DNA from: an uncultured Litoreibacter sp.
GTDB taxonomy: Bacteria > Pseudomonadota > Alphaproteobacteria > Rhodobacterales > Rhodobacteraceae
Direction: 5' to 3'
DNA: 64,000 nucleotides
Assembly (NCBI GenBank): GCA_947492995.1
Contig: CANLOU010000003.1
Coordinates: 186,001 to 250,000, forward strand
The notes under the pieces were generated by a model. It made no database searches, was not told the origin of the DNA, and saw nothing but the letters and a program-made list of their open reading frames with translations. Within the stretch, counting starts at the first letter, position 1; each line of letters begins with the position of its first letter. Shown here one piece after another: positions 39,185-48,140 of this stretch. The position numbers were made by a program, and so were the translations under genes.

Positions 39185-40177
39185 TTACGCGACGGGCTCT
39201 GGCTCACCCACGGCTTCTTCAACCGGGTTGTTGGTCACGACCGTGATGTCCTCGATGGTCACCTCGGTCTCGCTGTCGATGCGGATGGTGGAGGTGGATT
39301 CGGACGCGGTGTCCGTGCCCTCGAAGGTCAGCACCAGCTCGTAATAGGTGACGTCGCCCTCGGTCACTGGCGTCACGATGGAGGAGACCAGATCGCGGTC
39401 CTCGCTGCCCTCGGTGCGGTCGATGGTGACCTGCAGCGTGTCCTCGTCAGGGTCGAAATCGGAGACCCGCATGGCCGTGCCGCTATCGACCACCGCCGGG
39501 TCTTCGCCGTCAACAGGGGCGGTTTCATCCAAGGCCAGCGTGACATTGAACGTGTCCGCGCCTGCGCCGCCTTCAAGCACGGCACCGCCGTCGTCAAAAG
39601 CCGCCAGCCCGGCTGTGGCCGTCACGGAAATGGTGTCGGTGCCCTCGCCGCCACGCGCCACTGCGATTGTGTCGCTGGCATCCGCCGTCAGGTCGAGGGT
39701 GAGGGTGTCGTCGCCGTCGCCGCCGTCCATCTCGGTGGCATTGATCCCGGCCAGCGTGTCATTGCCCGCGCCGCCCAGCAGCGTGTTACCGACCCCGGTG
39801 CTGGTCAGACTGTCGTCGCCCGCGCCGCCATCGACCACGGTTTCAAGCGCGGTCGACACCTCGGCCACGTCATCGCCGCCCAAAAGGTTCACAAGCGAAG
39901 CGCCCGCGGCTGTGTGGTCGGGGTTGTCGGCGGTCAGGGTGTCATTGCCCTCGGTCCCGTTCAGCGTGTCCTCGCCCGTATAGAGCAGGTCCGCGCCTTC
40001 AACGGCGGGGTCTGGATCTGGATCGGGGTCTGGGTCGGTTTCGCCGCCGGGCAGATCATCAAACGGGTCGCCCCCGGTCTCGTCCACCTCTGTGGCGGCT
40101 TCGTCGTCATTGAACATGTCGGCAAGGCCGGCCAAAAATCCAACGCCCATGAGGGCCAAAAATGCAGTGCCTAACAT
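39185..40177 (-). CDS. RTX-type calcium-binding repeat protein
   Basis: A 330-residue acidic protein. An N-terminal hydrophobic segment (LGTAFLALMGVGFLAGLADMF) is followed by an Asp/Pro-rich linker (DPDPDPDPDP). About five glycine/aspartate nonapeptides follow, such as GGAGDDSL, GGAGNDTLAG and GGDGDDTLTL, typical of hemolysin-type calcium-binding folds. The C-terminal half is a beta-rich acidic domain. AAGG lies about 8 bases before the ATG. It is probably exposed on the cell surface or exported; no enzymatic domain is visible. It is an accessory gene between rplP and rpmC. Confidence 0.78.
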   Translation of the reverse strand: MLGTAFLALMGVGFLAGLADMFNDDEAATEVDETGGDPFDDLPGGETDPDPDPDPDPAVEGADLLYTGEDTLNGTEGNDTLTADNPDHTAAGASLVNLLGGDDVAEVSTALETVVDGGAGDDSLTSTGVGNTLLGGAGNDTLAGINATEMDGGDGDDTLTLDLTADASDTIAVARGGEGTDTISVTATAGLAAFDDGGAVLEGGAGADTFNVTLALDETAPVDGEDPAVVDSGTAMRVSDFDPDEDTLQVTIDRTEGSEDRDLVSSIVTPVTEGDVTYYELVLTFEGTDTASESTSTIRIDSETEVTIEDITVVTNNPVEEAVGEPEPVA

Positions 40178-40263
40178 CGCAATACCTTACGCATACAGGC
40201 CCCCACCTGAGGGGGTTGTGTACGAATTGCGAAGATTCGAGTCAAATCCCGCAGAAATGTTGG

Positions 40264-40872
40264 TTACTGCCAGTTGTAGTTAAAGCTCACCGACACCCGG
40301 TCGTGTTCGGACATGTTCATGGGCACCTCGTGGCGCAGCCAGCTTTCCCACAGCAGCACATCGCCCACCTTGGGGGCGACATAGTGGAACTGCCGCATCT
40401 CGGCGCGGGCGTCCTTCAGGCGGGCAGGGGCGGCCATCATCATCTGGGAGCGGGGGTCCTCGAACTTGATGGCGGAGGCATCCTCGGGCATCTGCACATA
40501 GGTGGTGCCGGAGACCACGGAATGCGGGTGGATGTGGGAGGTGTGGATGCCGCCCTCGGGCAGGATGTTGATCCAGATGTCTTCGAGCTTCAGCTCCCGC
40601 CCGTCGAGATCAAACTGCGCGTCCTTGGCGAAGGCGGCGACATGTTTGTCCAGCTCGGCGACCAGCTCCTTGAAGATCGGGAACCGCCACGGCAGGTCGG
40701 TCAGCGACGCGTAGGAGGTGTAGCCGGGGAAGCCCTCCCGCTCGCACCATTCCTGCCCGGCCTCGTCATCCTCGGCGATGGAGAAGCAGGCGTTTTCGAG
40801 GTCGTCCTGTGAGACGCCGTCGAGCCTGGCGTGGTAGAGGCGGGTGACGAAGAGGGACTTTAGGTGTGTCAT
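40264..40872 (-). CDS. 2-oxoglutarate/Fe(II)-type oxygenase (TIGR02466-like)
   Basis: A 202-residue protein resembling the TIGR02466 group of putative 2-oxoglutarate/iron oxygenases. Candidate iron ligands lie in IHTSHIHPHS (H113, H115, H117) and H181 in WLRHEVPMN; R192 in EHDRVSVSFNYNW would bind 2-oxoglutarate. The substrate is unknown; members have been seen near phage and ribosomal genes. The start at 40872 is the first ATG. It is separated from the RTX-like gene by 86 bases and read on the same strand. Confidence 0.78.
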   Translation of the reverse strand: MTHLKSLFVTRLYHARLDGVSQDDLENACFSIAEDDEAGQEWCEREGFPGYTSYASLTDLPWRFPIFKELVAELDKHVAAFAKDAQFDLDGRELKLEDIWINILPEGGIHTSHIHPHSVVSGTTYVQMPEDASAIKFEDPRSQMMMAAPARLKDARAEMRQFHYVAPKVGDVLLWESWLRHEVPMNMSEHDRVSVSFNYNWQ

Positions 40873-40940
40873 GGCGATTTCATACCGTCTATCGGCGTCA
40901 TGGGCCAGCGGCTGAGTGAACTGTCAACAAGAGGCGGGCC

Positions 40941-41663
40941 TCAGGCGTCTGGGAGACGGGTTTTGAGAAAGGTTTTCCAGTTCGGGCTTTTGATGGTCTG
41001 CGCCGGGGTGCCCCGCGCACGCATCGCCTGATCGAAGGCGTCGACTTCCAGTCTTTGCGCAGCATAGAGAGCGCGCGCCTGCTGTATCTCGTGGCGGTCT
41101 GCCCGCAGCCGGTCGGTCATGGGCAAAATTTGCGCGATGGTGCCGGCGGTCTCGTCATCCGCTGTCAGGTATCTGTAGAGCGCATAGATGAAGACCACGC
41201 GGTCGGTGTCCCAAGGTGCGTCGCGCTCGCCTGTCGAGAAATAGGTTTCAAGTTCCAGATAGTCTTCGGGGTCAAAGCAAGAACGGGCAGTTTTCAGGAT
41301 AGCAGACCCAATAAGGGCGTGTGGATGCGTGACCAAAGCCTCGTCAAGGCTTGGCTTGCCCCATGCAGCACCTACGTTTTTCCAGTAGAACGGTTCCTTG
41401 TCACGGATGATTGTGACCATTTCAGAGATCATCTTATCCGCGGAAGGAAAGCCCAGCCCTCGCAACTGTTCCAGCCTTATGTTGGTTGGCTTCGGAACGT
41501 CAAATCGTGGACCCATTGCCTTTTGGTATTTGGCAATCGTTTCCGCCTTGAGCGCTTCGGTCACGTGCTTTGCATGTGCGTCCGGCATAAGTTGCTTGAA
41601 CAGGCGATCCAGCATTTCAGCGATGTTTTGGCTTTTCGCCGACTTGTGTTGATCCTTACTCAT
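40941..41663 (-). CDS. Hypothetical protein, helical
   Basis: A 240-residue soluble protein, mostly helical. It starts [20 protein letters not shown] and contains [19 protein letters not shown] and [20 protein letters not shown] do not recognise the family. The ATG at 41663 was chosen over a frame reaching 41702; there is only a weak GGGG upstream. The rpmC promoter lies just upstream on the other strand, so this gene and rpmC are divergent. Confidence 0.65.
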   Translation of the reverse strand: MSKDQHKSAKSQNIAEMLDRLFKQLMPDAHAKHVTEALKAETIAKYQKAMGPRFDVPKPTNIRLEQLRGLGFPSADKMISEMVTIIRDKEPFYWKNVGAAWGKPSLDEALVTHPHALIGSAILKTARSCFDPEDYLELETYFSTGERDAPWDTDRVVFIYALYRYLTADDETAGTIAQILPMTDRLRADRHEIQQARALYAAQRLEVDAFDQAMRARGTPAQTIKSPNWKTFLKTRLPDA

Positions 41664-41806
41664 GCCCCAACATGTCACCCGCAAGCGGCAAAAATTGGGC
41701 AACTTGGCGGAGTTTCTGGGCTTGCCGGAGGCGATGCGTCAGAGCCAAGCCAAGCGCGCAATCGAATGGCGGTTAGCGCAGACCCTATGCGCTACAAACA
41801 AAGGGG

Positions 41807-41835
41807 TTGCGCCAAACCCCATCCCCTCCTATACG
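41807..41835 (+). promoter_or_regulatory. Sigma-70-type promoter for rpmC
   Basis: TTGCGC (41807-41812), 17-bp spacer, TATACG (41830-41835). The first 11 bases, TTGCGCCAAAC, are identical to those of the rplO promoter. Predicted leader about 84 bases. Confidence 0.75.
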
Positions 41836-41925
41836 CACCACTTCTACACCCACTCCACTGGAATCAGGGTGACGTGGTCCATTCGGGACAGCGGCCCTCC
41901 AGTGTTTGAAACAAGGAACATGGCT

Positions 41926-42138
41926 ATGAACGCCAACGAACTGCGTGAGAAATCCGCAGATCAGCTCAATGAAGAGCTGGCCAACCTGAAAAAAGAGGCT
42001 TTCAACCTGCGCTTCCAGCAGGCCACGGGCCAACTTGAGAACACGGCCCGTATGCGCACCGTCAAACGTGACGCGGCCCGTGTGAAAACCATTCTGAACC
42101 AAAAAGCGGCCGACGCTGCTAAAACTGCGGAGGCTTGA
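41926..42138 (+). CDS. rpmC: 50S ribosomal protein L29
   Basis: A 70-residue L29 near the tunnel exit, with [24 protein letters not shown] as the family core. Two ATG codons, 41920 and 41926, are in frame; AAGGA (41913-41917) lies 8 bases before the second and only 2 before the first, so 41926 is chosen. It restarts the operon after the 4-kb accessory block, from its own promoter. Confidence 0.95.
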   Translation: MNANELREKSADQLNEELANLKKEAFNLRFQQATGQLENTARMRTVKRDAARVKTILNQKAADAAKTAEA

Positions 42139-42142
42139 GAAT

Positions 42143-42376
42143 ATGCCCAAACGTATCCTGAACGGCGTCGTCACCAGCAACCAAAACGAGCAAACCGTTA
42201 CGGTTTCCGTTGAGCGTCGCTACCGCCACCCGGTTCTGAAGAAGACCATCCGTTCGTCCAAGAAGTACCGGGCGCATGATGAGAAGAACACGTTCAACGT
42301 GGGCGACCAAGTTCGCATCCAAGAATGTGCACCAAAATCGAAAACCAAGCGTTGGGAAGTCCTCGTCGAGGCATAA
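42143..42376 (+). CDS. rpsQ: 30S ribosomal protein S17
   Basis: A 77-residue S17, an early 16S rRNA binder with an OB fold. It shows [21 protein letters not shown] and [20 protein letters not shown]. It lies 4 bases after rpmC; a 64-base gap follows before rplN. Confidence 0.97.
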   Translation: MPKRILNGVVTSNQNEQTVTVSVERRYRHPVLKKTIRSSKKYRAHDEKNTFNVGDQVRIQECAPKSKTKRWEVLVEA

Positions 42377-42440
42377 CCCCAATACCACGAAACCGTGGGG
42401 CGCTTGAAAGTGAGCGTCCCCAAAGGTCGGGAGACATCAC

Positions 42441-42809
42441 ATGATCCAGATGCAGACCAATCTTGATGTGGCTGACAACAGCGGCGCCCGCCGTGTTCAG
42501 TGCATTAAGGTTCTGGGTGGCTCCAAGCGTAAATACGCATCCGTCGGCGACGTTATTGTCGTGTCGGTCAAGGAAGCCATCCCACGCGGCCGCGTGAAAA
42601 AAGGCGACGTCCGCAAGGCCGTCGTTGTTCGCACGTCCAAAGAGGTCCGTCGCGAAGACGGCACCGCAATCCGCTTTGATCGCAACGCTGCTGTTATCTT
42701 GAATAACAACAACGAGCCGATCGGCACTCGTATCTTTGGCCCAGTCGTTCGCGAACTGCGCGCAAAGAACTTCATGAAAATCATCTCGCTCGCTCCGGAG
42801 GTGCTGTAA
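42441..42809 (+). CDS. rplN: 50S ribosomal protein L14
   Basis: A 122-residue L14 at the subunit interface. It begins [20 protein letters not shown] and includes [26 protein letters not shown] lies upstream of the ATG. First gene of the rplN-rplX-rplE-rpsN-rpsH-rplF-rplR run. Confidence 0.98.
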   Translation: MIQMQTNLDVADNSGARRVQCIKVLGGSKRKYASVGDVIVVSVKEAIPRGRVKKGDVRKAVVVRTSKEVRREDGTAIRFDRNAAVILNNNNEPIGTRIFGPVVRELRAKNFMKIISLAPEVL

Positions 42810-42811
42810 TC

Positions 42812-43117
42812 ATGGCCGCTAAACTGAAAAAGGACGACACTGTTGTCGTTTTGACCGGTAAGGACAAAGGCAAGCAGGGCAAAATCCTGTCCGTCAGCCC
42901 GTCCACCGGCAAAGCCGTTGTCGATGGCATCAACATTGCCATCCGCCACGTCAAAGCCAGCCAGAACGACCAAGGTGGCCGTCAGCCGAAGGCAATGCCC
43001 ATTCAGCTGTCCAACCTTGCGCTTGTTGACGCCAAAGGCAAACCGACCCGCGTTGGTTTCAAAATGGACGGCGACAAGAAAGTGCGTTTTGCCAAGACAA
43101 CAGGGGATGTGATCTGA
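42812..43117 (+). CDS. rplX: 50S ribosomal protein L24
   Basis: A 101-residue L24, an assembly initiator. It contains the KOW motif [18 protein letters not shown]. It lies 2 bases after rplN and overlaps rplE by one base (TGATG). Confidence 0.98.
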   Translation: MAAKLKKDDTVVVLTGKDKGKQGKILSVSPSTGKAVVDGINIAIRHVKASQNDQGGRQPKAMPIQLSNLALVDAKGKPTRVGFKMDGDKKVRFAKTTGDVI

Positions 43118-43680
43118 TGCTTGATACCGCAAACTACACCCCCCGCCTGAAGGCGTCCTACAAAGACACGATCCGTGCCGCGATGAAGGAAGAGTTTTCC
43201 TACAAGAACGACATGCAGATCCCACGTCTTGAAAAGATCGTCCTCAACATTGGTGCTGGCCGCGCTGCCGTCAAAGACAGCAAAAAGCCAGCCGGTGCAG
43301 CCGCCGACCTGACCGCGATTGCCGGCCAGAAGGCCATGGTCACCCGTGCCAAAAAGTCCATCGCCGGCTTCCGCCTGCGGGAAGACATGCCTGTTGGCGC
43401 CAAGGTCACCCTGCGCGGCGACAAAATGTATGAATTCCTGGACCGTCTGATTACCATCGCGATGCCACGTATCCGTGACTTCCGCGGCGTATCCGACAAG
43501 TCGTTCGATGGCCGTGGCAACTACGCCATGGGCATGAAGGAACACATCGTGTTCCCCGAGATCGACTTTGACAAGATCGACGAAGCCTGGGGCATGGACA
43601 TTGTCATCTGCACCACCGCATCCACCGACGCCGAAGCGCGCAGCCTGTTGAAAGCCTTCAACATGCCGTTCAGCGCGTAA
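43117..43680 (+). CDS. rplE: 50S ribosomal protein L5
   Basis: A 187-residue L5 of the central protuberance, binding 5S rRNA and P-site tRNA. It carries [35 protein letters not shown] and [19 protein letters not shown]. Its start overlaps the rplX stop. Confidence 0.98.
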   Translation: MLDTANYTPRLKASYKDTIRAAMKEEFSYKNDMQIPRLEKIVLNIGAGRAAVKDSKKPAGAAADLTAIAGQKAMVTRAKKSIAGFRLREDMPVGAKVTLRGDKMYEFLDRLITIAMPRIRDFRGVSDKSFDGRGNYAMGMKEHIVFPEIDFDKIDEAWGMDIVICTTASTDAEARSLLKAFNMPFSA

Positions 43681-43699
43681 GCGACAGGAGAATTAGAAC

Positions 43700-44005
43700 A
43701 TGGCTAAAAAAGCAATGATCGAACGCGAGAAGAAGCGGGAGCGCCTGGTGAAGAAATACGCCGCCAAACGCGCCGCCCTTCTGGCCACTGCCAACGACCG
43801 CGAAAAACCAATGGAAGAGCGCTTTAAGGCGCGTCTGAAACTGGCAGAGCTGCCCCGCAACTCGTCCGCCGTCCGTCTTCACAACCGTTGCCAGCTGACC
43901 GGCCGTCCGCACGCTTACTACCGTAAGCTGAAGATTTCCCGGATCGCGCTGCGCGACCTTGGCTCCGCCGGGCTTATCCCCGGTATGGTCAAGTCTAGCT
44001 GGTAA
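43700..44005 (+). CDS. rpsN: 30S ribosomal protein S14
   Basis: A 101-residue S14 of the long, zinc-free type: [29 protein letters not shown] has only one cysteine in place of the C-x2-C zinc ribbon. AGGAGA precedes the ATG. Standard position between rplE and rpsH. Confidence 0.98.
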   Translation: MAKKAMIEREKKRERLVKKYAAKRAALLATANDREKPMEERFKARLKLAELPRNSSAVRLHNRCQLTGRPHAYYRKLKISRIALRDLGSAGLIPGMVKSSW

Positions 44006-44017
44006 GGAGGTATATCA

Positions 44018-44410
44018 ATGAACGATCCTATCGCAGATATGCTGACCCGCATCCGCAACTCTCAACTGCGTGGCAAAGCCACCGTTGAAACGCCAGCCTC
44101 CAAGCTGCGCGCATGGGTTCTCGACGTCCTGCAGGACGAAGGCTACATCCGTGGCTACGAGAAAACGACCGGCAAGGACGGCCACCCCGCCCTGTCGATC
44201 GAGCTGAAATACTACGAAGGCACCCCGGTCATCCGTGAGCTGAAGCGTATTTCCAAGCCCGGCCGCCGCGTTTACGTGGGTTCCTCCGACATCCCAACCG
44301 TCCGTCAGGGCTTGGGTGTGTCGATTGTCTCGACGCCGAAAGGTGTCATGTCCGATGCAAACGCACGCAGCCAGAACGTTGGCGGCGAAGTGCTTTGCAC
44401 CGTCTTCTAA
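44018..44410 (+). CDS. rpsH: 30S ribosomal protein S8
   Basis: A 130-residue S8, binding helix 21 of 16S rRNA. It begins [20 protein letters not shown] and has the [20 protein letters not shown] core. AAGGAGG precedes it. In E. coli S8 represses the spc operon at an rplE-leader site; that structure was not looked for in detail here. Confidence 0.98.
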   Translation: MNDPIADMLTRIRNSQLRGKATVETPASKLRAWVLDVLQDEGYIRGYEKTTGKDGHPALSIELKYYEGTPVIRELKRISKPGRRVYVGSSDIPTVRQGLGVSIVSTPKGVMSDANARSQNVGGEVLCTVF

Positions 44411-44421
44411 GGAGAGCATGA

Positions 44422-44955
44422 ATGTCTCGTATTGGTAAAAAACCAGTCGACCTGCCCTCCGGCGTGGAGGCCTCGGTCTCCGGCCAGACGGTCTCGGTCA
44501 AAGGTCCGAAAGGTCAGCGTAGCTTCACGGCGACGGATGACGTGACGATCAAAGTTGACGGCAATGTTGTCACCGTTGAGCCACGCGGCAAGTCCAAGCG
44601 TGCGCGTCAGCAGTGGGGCATGTCGCGCACCCGCATTGGCAACCTGGTTATCGGCGTCACCGACGGTTTCAAGAAAGAGCTTGAGATCAACGGCGTCGGC
44701 TACCGTGCCGCCATGGAAGGCAAGAACCTGAAGCTGAACCTCGGCCTGTCCCACGACGTGGTGTACCAGGTGCCCGATGGCGTGACCGTTGCGGCCCCAA
44801 AGCCCACCGAGATCATCGTCGAAGGTAATGACGAGCAGCAAGTTGGTCAGGTTGCCGCCGAAATCCGTGCTTGGCGCAAGCCCGAGCCCTACAAGGGCAA
44901 AGGCATCAAGTACAAAGATGAGTACATCTTCCGCAAAGAAGGGAAGAAGAAGTAA
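44422..44955 (+). CDS. rplF: 50S ribosomal protein L6
   Basis: A 177-residue L6 near the sarcin-ricin loop. It starts [19 protein letters not shown] and contains the C-terminal signature [24 protein letters not shown]. Preceded by AAGGAGAG. It ends one base into rplR (TAATG). Confidence 0.98.
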   Translation: MSRIGKKPVDLPSGVEASVSGQTVSVKGPKGQRSFTATDDVTIKVDGNVVTVEPRGKSKRARQQWGMSRTRIGNLVIGVTDGFKKELEINGVGYRAAMEGKNLKLNLGLSHDVVYQVPDGVTVAAPKPTEIIVEGNDEQQVGQVAAEIRAWRKPEPYKGKGIKYKDEYIFRKEGKKK

Positions 44956-45314
44956 TGGCTAACAGCAAACGTGACCTGTTCATCAAACGCCGCCTGCGCG
45001 TTCGGAACAAACTTCGCAAAGTGAACGCCGGGCGCATGCGCCTGTCGGTACACCGCTCGTCCAAAAACATCTCGGTCCAGCTGATCGACGATGTGAACGG
45101 CACCACCGTTGCATCCGCATCCACCCTTGAAAAAGGTCTGGGTCTGGTTGGCAAAAACAACGTGGAAGCGGCGACGAAAGTCGGCGCCGAGATCGCAAAA
45201 CGCGCGAAAAAGGCCGGTGTGTCCGAAGCCTATTTCGACCGTGGCGGCTTTCTGTTCCACGGCAAGGTCAAGGCCTTGGCCGACGCAGCCCGCGAAGGCG
45301 GTCTGAAAATCTAA
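44955..45314 (+). CDS. rplR: 50S ribosomal protein L18
   Basis: A 119-residue L18, binding 5S rRNA. It shows [25 protein letters not shown] and [26 protein letters not shown]. Coupled to rplF by overlap. Unusually, 183 bases of palindromic repeats separate it from rpsE. Confidence 0.98.
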   Translation: MANSKRDLFIKRRLRVRNKLRKVNAGRMRLSVHRSSKNISVQLIDDVNGTTVASASTLEKGLGLVGKNNVEAATKVGAEIAKRAKKAGVSEAYFDRGGFLFHGKVKALADAAREGGLKI

Positions 45315-45320
45315 GGTGGC

Positions 45321-45344
45321 GGTGCGTGGAACCACGCACCCTAC
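45321..45344. repeat. GTAGGGTG-type palindrome (copy d, reversed)
   Basis: GGTGCGTGG-AA-CCACGCACC followed by CTAC. The minus strand reads GTAGGGTGCGTGG. It is 9 bases from the mirror-oriented copy e. Confidence 0.65.
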
Positions 45345-45353
45345 CAAGCAACT

Positions 45354-45377
45354 GTAGGGTGCGTGCTCGCACGCACC
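45354..45377. repeat. GTAGGGTG-type palindrome (copy e)
   Basis: GTAGGGTGCGTGC-TC-GCACGCACC, a perfect 9-bp stem. Together with copy d it forms a head-to-head pair in the rplR-rpsE gap. Confidence 0.65.
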
Positions 45378-45398
45378 TTCGATGATCGGGGAGCTACA

Positions 45399-45426
45399 GT
45401 AAAATTTTTCGATCGAAAAATTTTAC
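45399..45426. repeat. Perfect 28-bp palindrome upstream of rpsE
   Basis: The left half GTAAAATTTTTCGA (45399-45412) is followed directly by its exact reverse complement (45413-45426), with no loop bases. It lies 71 bases before the rpsE start. Possible roles: dimeric regulator site, cruciform, or a dispersed repeat. Confidence 0.8.
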
Positions 45427-45497
45427 GCCAAGACCCACGCTCACCGCGATTGAACAAACCCAACGCGCATGCGCGACGAACAAAAAGGACTGCCAAC

Positions 45498-46073
45498 ATG
45501 GCAAGAGAACCAGGACGGGGCCGCCGCGACCGCGACGAAACCCCAGAATTTCAGGATCGTTTGGTTGCAATCAACCGCGTCTCCAAAACCGTCAAAGGCG
45601 GTAAACGCTTCGGCTTCGCAGCCCTCGTCGTCGTAGGCGACCAAAAGGGTCGCGTGGGCTTCGGCAAAGGCAAGGCGAAAGAGGTCCCGGAGGCCATCCG
45701 CAAAGCCACCGAGCAAGCCAAACGCCAAATGGTCCGCGTGCCATTGCGCGAAGGCCGCACCCTGCACCACGACACCAAGGGCCGTCACGGCGCTGGTAAA
45801 GTCGTCATGCGCACGGCCCCACAAGGTACCGGTATCATCGCCGGTGGTCCAATGCGCGCCGTGTTCGAGATGCTGGGCGTTCAAGACGTTGTTGCCAAGT
45901 CGGTCGGCTCGTCCAACCCTTACAACATGATACGTGCAACGCTGAACGGCCTGACGAACGAGTCCTCGCCGCGCATGGTTGCCCAACGTCGTGGCAAGAA
46001 AGTTGCCGACATCCTGCGCACGGGCGACGAAGCCCCTGCCGCCGATGACGCAGCAGAAAAAGCGGAGGCCTAA
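45498..46073 (+). CDS. rpsE: 30S ribosomal protein S5
   Basis: A 191-residue S5, important for decoding accuracy and mRNA unwinding. It has [37 protein letters not shown] and [21 protein letters not shown]. The C-terminal 20 residues are Ala/Glu-rich. The ATG at 45498 has AAGGA 8 bases upstream; the frame upstream covers the palindromic repeats and is not protein. Confidence 0.97.
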   Translation: MAREPGRGRRDRDETPEFQDRLVAINRVSKTVKGGKRFGFAALVVVGDQKGRVGFGKGKAKEVPEAIRKATEQAKRQMVRVPLREGRTLHHDTKGRHGAGKVVMRTAPQGTGIIAGGPMRAVFEMLGVQDVVAKSVGSSNPYNMIRATLNGLTNESSPRMVAQRRGKKVADILRTGDEAPAADDAAEKAEA

Positions 46074-46076
46074 ATC

Positions 46077-46265
46077 ATGGCTAAAACGATTGTGGTCAAA
46101 CAGACCGGCTCCCCCATCCGCCGTCCCGCCAAGCAGCGCCAAACGCTGATCGGCCTCGGCCTGAACAAAATGCACCGCACCCGCGAGTTGGAAGACACAC
46201 CGTCTGTTCGCGGCATGGTGAACTCGATCTCCCATATGGTGGAGATTATTGAGGAGAAGGGGTAA
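46077..46265 (+). CDS. rpmD: 50S ribosomal protein L30
   Basis: A 62-residue L30 with [26 protein letters not shown]-like core and [14 protein letters not shown] end. It follows rpsE by 3 bases. The spc operon is then interrupted by 1.9 kb of accessory DNA before rplO. Confidence 0.97.
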   Translation: MAKTIVVKQTGSPIRRPAKQRQTLIGLGLNKMHRTRELEDTPSVRGMVNSISHMVEIIEEKG

Positions 46266-46290
46266 GCATCGGTTCGGGCGCAAGCCCGAC

Positions 46291-46311
46291 AAACGCTCCA
46301 GTGGAGCGTTT
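46291..46311. repeat. Palindromic repeat after rpmD
   Basis: AAACGCTCCA-G-TGGAGCGTTT, a perfect 10-bp inverted repeat about a single G. A second small hairpin (CGGGC-GCAA-GCCCG, 46275-46288) lies just before it. Confidence 0.6.
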
Positions 46312-46387
46312 GAGATGTTTACGGGCGGGAGCCCCGGATAGCTCTCCGTCATCCCCGCGAAAGCGGGTAATTCGTAGTACGATTTGA

Positions 46388-46417
46388 AACGTCTCGCTGA
46401 AAAGCGGGGCGTTTTTT
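46388..46417 (+). terminator. Terminator after rpmD
   Basis: AACGTCTCGCT-GAAA-AGCGGGGCGTT, an 11-bp stem with two G-U pairs, followed by six T. It ends the rpmC-rpmD unit. Confidence 0.85.
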
Positions 46418-46472
46418 GTTGATTATTCGAGAAGGCATCCATTGGATGTGGGGGCGGGAGGTGAGGTTTCCA

Positions 46473-47006
46473 ATGAAATGGTTTCGTAGCAGAACAAAAA
46501 CACAGCAAGGCATTGTGGGCAGCGTAGTTCAATTCGCATTCATAGATTTTTTTGCCTATGCAATCTGCACTCATGATGCTGGTGAAAAAGGACAAGTCCT
46601 GAGTTTGTTCAAGCCCAAGCTTGCAGAACCCGTCGAAGATCTCCGCGTTCTTGCAACGTTTGGGACTAGGATGAGCGTTATGTTCCCCCTAGCCTATGCC
46701 CTAAGAGAGCCTGAAGTCTCTATAGTGGGACAGCAACAAATCTCTAGCAAAGACCGCGCACCACTTTCATTTAAGTCTTTGGGCCTTTTCGCGGCCGGTG
46801 AGAAGGCAAAGGGTTGGTGGATTGTGACGGGCGAGGATGAAAAATGGGTCGAAGAACTTTCAGTAGAGCAGTCGTTCTTGCCTAATGATGGGTTACTTAA
46901 TTTGGCGGCTGTTGAAGAGCTTTTTGTGCAAGATTTATACGCGAATTCAGACGTTTTTCTTCGGAACGGGCCTCTTGATTTTGAGCTTGGAAAGTTCAAC
47001 TCATAA
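46473..47006 (+). CDS. Hypothetical accessory protein between rpmD and rplO
   Basis: A 177-residue soluble protein with no family I recognise. It starts MKWFRSRTKTQQGIVGSV and has aromatic-rich segments (FAFIDFFAYAICTHD, GWWIVTGEDEKWVEEL). GGAGGTGAGG lies upstream of the ATG at 46473 and decides the start over earlier in-frame codons. AT-rich compared with the ribosomal genes, so probably acquired. A GGCA/GAGA hairpin lies about 160 bases downstream in the same orientation. Confidence 0.65.
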   Translation: MKWFRSRTKTQQGIVGSVVQFAFIDFFAYAICTHDAGEKGQVLSLFKPKLAEPVEDLRVLATFGTRMSVMFPLAYALREPEVSIVGQQQISSKDRAPLSFKSLGLFAAGEKAKGWWIVTGEDEKWVEELSVEQSFLPNDGLLNLAAVEELFVQDLYANSDVFLRNGPLDFELGKFNS

Positions 47007-47164
47007 TTGAGTTGCAAGGTATTGTAAGAACATAGTCAACGTCAGCAGGGTTAGCGATAGGCCGTGGGCTGGCGCTACCACGTCCTTTCGGCGCATTTTA
47101 TGGCAGCCAAGCACATCTTCCACATGATCGAAGCACAAAGGTGGCAAAGCGCCAGTCTACTACC

Positions 47165-47194
47165 GGCAGGGTATCGCAAAGCGATACCTGAGAG
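47165..47194 (+). repeat. GGCA/GAGA 3' hairpin element, copy 4
   Basis: GGCA, then hairpin GGTATCGC-AAA-GCGATACC, then TGAGAG. It is followed at 47221-47235 by GGCGCCTTCGGCTTG, a phrase shared with the 39083 region. Confidence 0.55.
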
Positions 47195-47287
47195 GCGTGG
47201 GGACGGCCTAGCGCTGGCCCGGCGCCTTCGGCTTGTTCCGGGCTGGTCAGCGCGTTGAAAGGGCCGGGTTGGTCTGAGGATAACGAA

Positions 47288-47977
47288 TTACCCAATCAAC
47301 GCACAGCCCAGCGTCTCCCGCAGCGCCTCGGTCAGCTCGTCCACCGTCTCGGTTGATACGAACTTCCCGCCGGTCCGGTCGGACAGGCATTTTGCCACCG
47401 TGTCGCCGCCCGCGTAGTCCTTCTGCTCCGGGTTGTCCCAGCTGAAGAAGTCGCGCACCACTTTGAAGCCGATGACGTGCACCGTCAGGTCGGCCGCTTG
47501 ACCCATCATTGACGTGGCCAAGGCGCAGGGGGTGCCGCCGCAGGTCTCGTTGCCGTCGGTGACCAGCACGACGATGGCGGGGGTGGTGCGGTAGGATAAG
47601 ACCTCCGCCGCGCGCTCGACGGAGGCGGCCAAGGGGGTGAGGCCCTCGGGGACCAGCGCATCGACCTCCGCAATCACGCGGTCGGCGGCGTTTGCCACGG
47701 GCTCAAACGCCAAGTTGATGCCGGAGCACGCGCTGTCCCCCGGCCCGTAGGTTATCAGCCCGATGCGGCGGAATTTTTCGACGTCCGGCATGGCGCGGCG
47801 GATGGCGGCGCGGGCGTCCATGATGCGGGTGGCGTCCTGAATGTCGAAGCTGATCTCGGCCATGGAGACCGAGCCGTCAAAGACCAGCATCGCATCCGCC
47901 GCGCAGGACGAGGTCGCCGTGGCGGGCGTGAAGGGCAGGGCGGCCAGCCCGAGGGCCGTGAAGATGCGGTTCAACAT
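47288..47977 (-). CDS. Exported von Willebrand factor A domain protein
   Basis: A 229-residue protein with a signal peptide ([21 protein letters not shown]) and a VWA domain. The metal-ion site is D34-G-S36-V-S38, followed by [14 protein letters not shown] and [13 protein letters not shown]. Such domains mediate protein binding in the periplasm or at the surface. ATG at 47977 places the signal peptide at the N-terminus. Divergent from rplO, whose promoter begins 41 bases beyond this start. Confidence 0.85.
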   Translation of the reverse strand: MLNRIFTALGLAALPFTPATATSSCAADAMLVFDGSVSMAEISFDIQDATRIMDARAAIRRAMPDVEKFRRIGLITYGPGDSACSGINLAFEPVANAADRVIAEVDALVPEGLTPLAASVERAAEVLSYRTTPAIVVLVTDGNETCGGTPCALATSMMGQAADLTVHVIGFKVVRDFFSWDNPEQKDYAGGDTVAKCLSDRTGGKFVSTETVDELTEALRETLGCALIG

Positions 47978-48017
47978 GGGCAAACCGTTGCATGGGGCCA
48001 GTGGCCTATTCAAGGCC

Positions 48018-48046
48018 TTGCGCCAAACGCTGCCAGCTTCTATACG
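48018..48046 (+). promoter_or_regulatory. Sigma-70-type promoter for rplO
   Basis: TTGCGC (48018-48023), 17-bp spacer, TATACG (48041-48046). It shares TTGCGCCAAAC with the rpmC promoter. Predicted leader about 88 bases. Confidence 0.75.
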
Positions 48047-48140
48047 CCTCCGGTGGACGCACGAGTCCATGGAATCAACAAGAAACGCCGTGTTTGGTCC
48101 ATTTCGCTTCGAGGACCCTTCCGGCAATAGGAGAAGCGAT

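Noticed and set aside
47064-47258. 64-codon plus-strand frame before the VWA gene
   Set aside because: It runs through the GGCA/GAGA hairpin and repeat sequence; composition is not protein-like.
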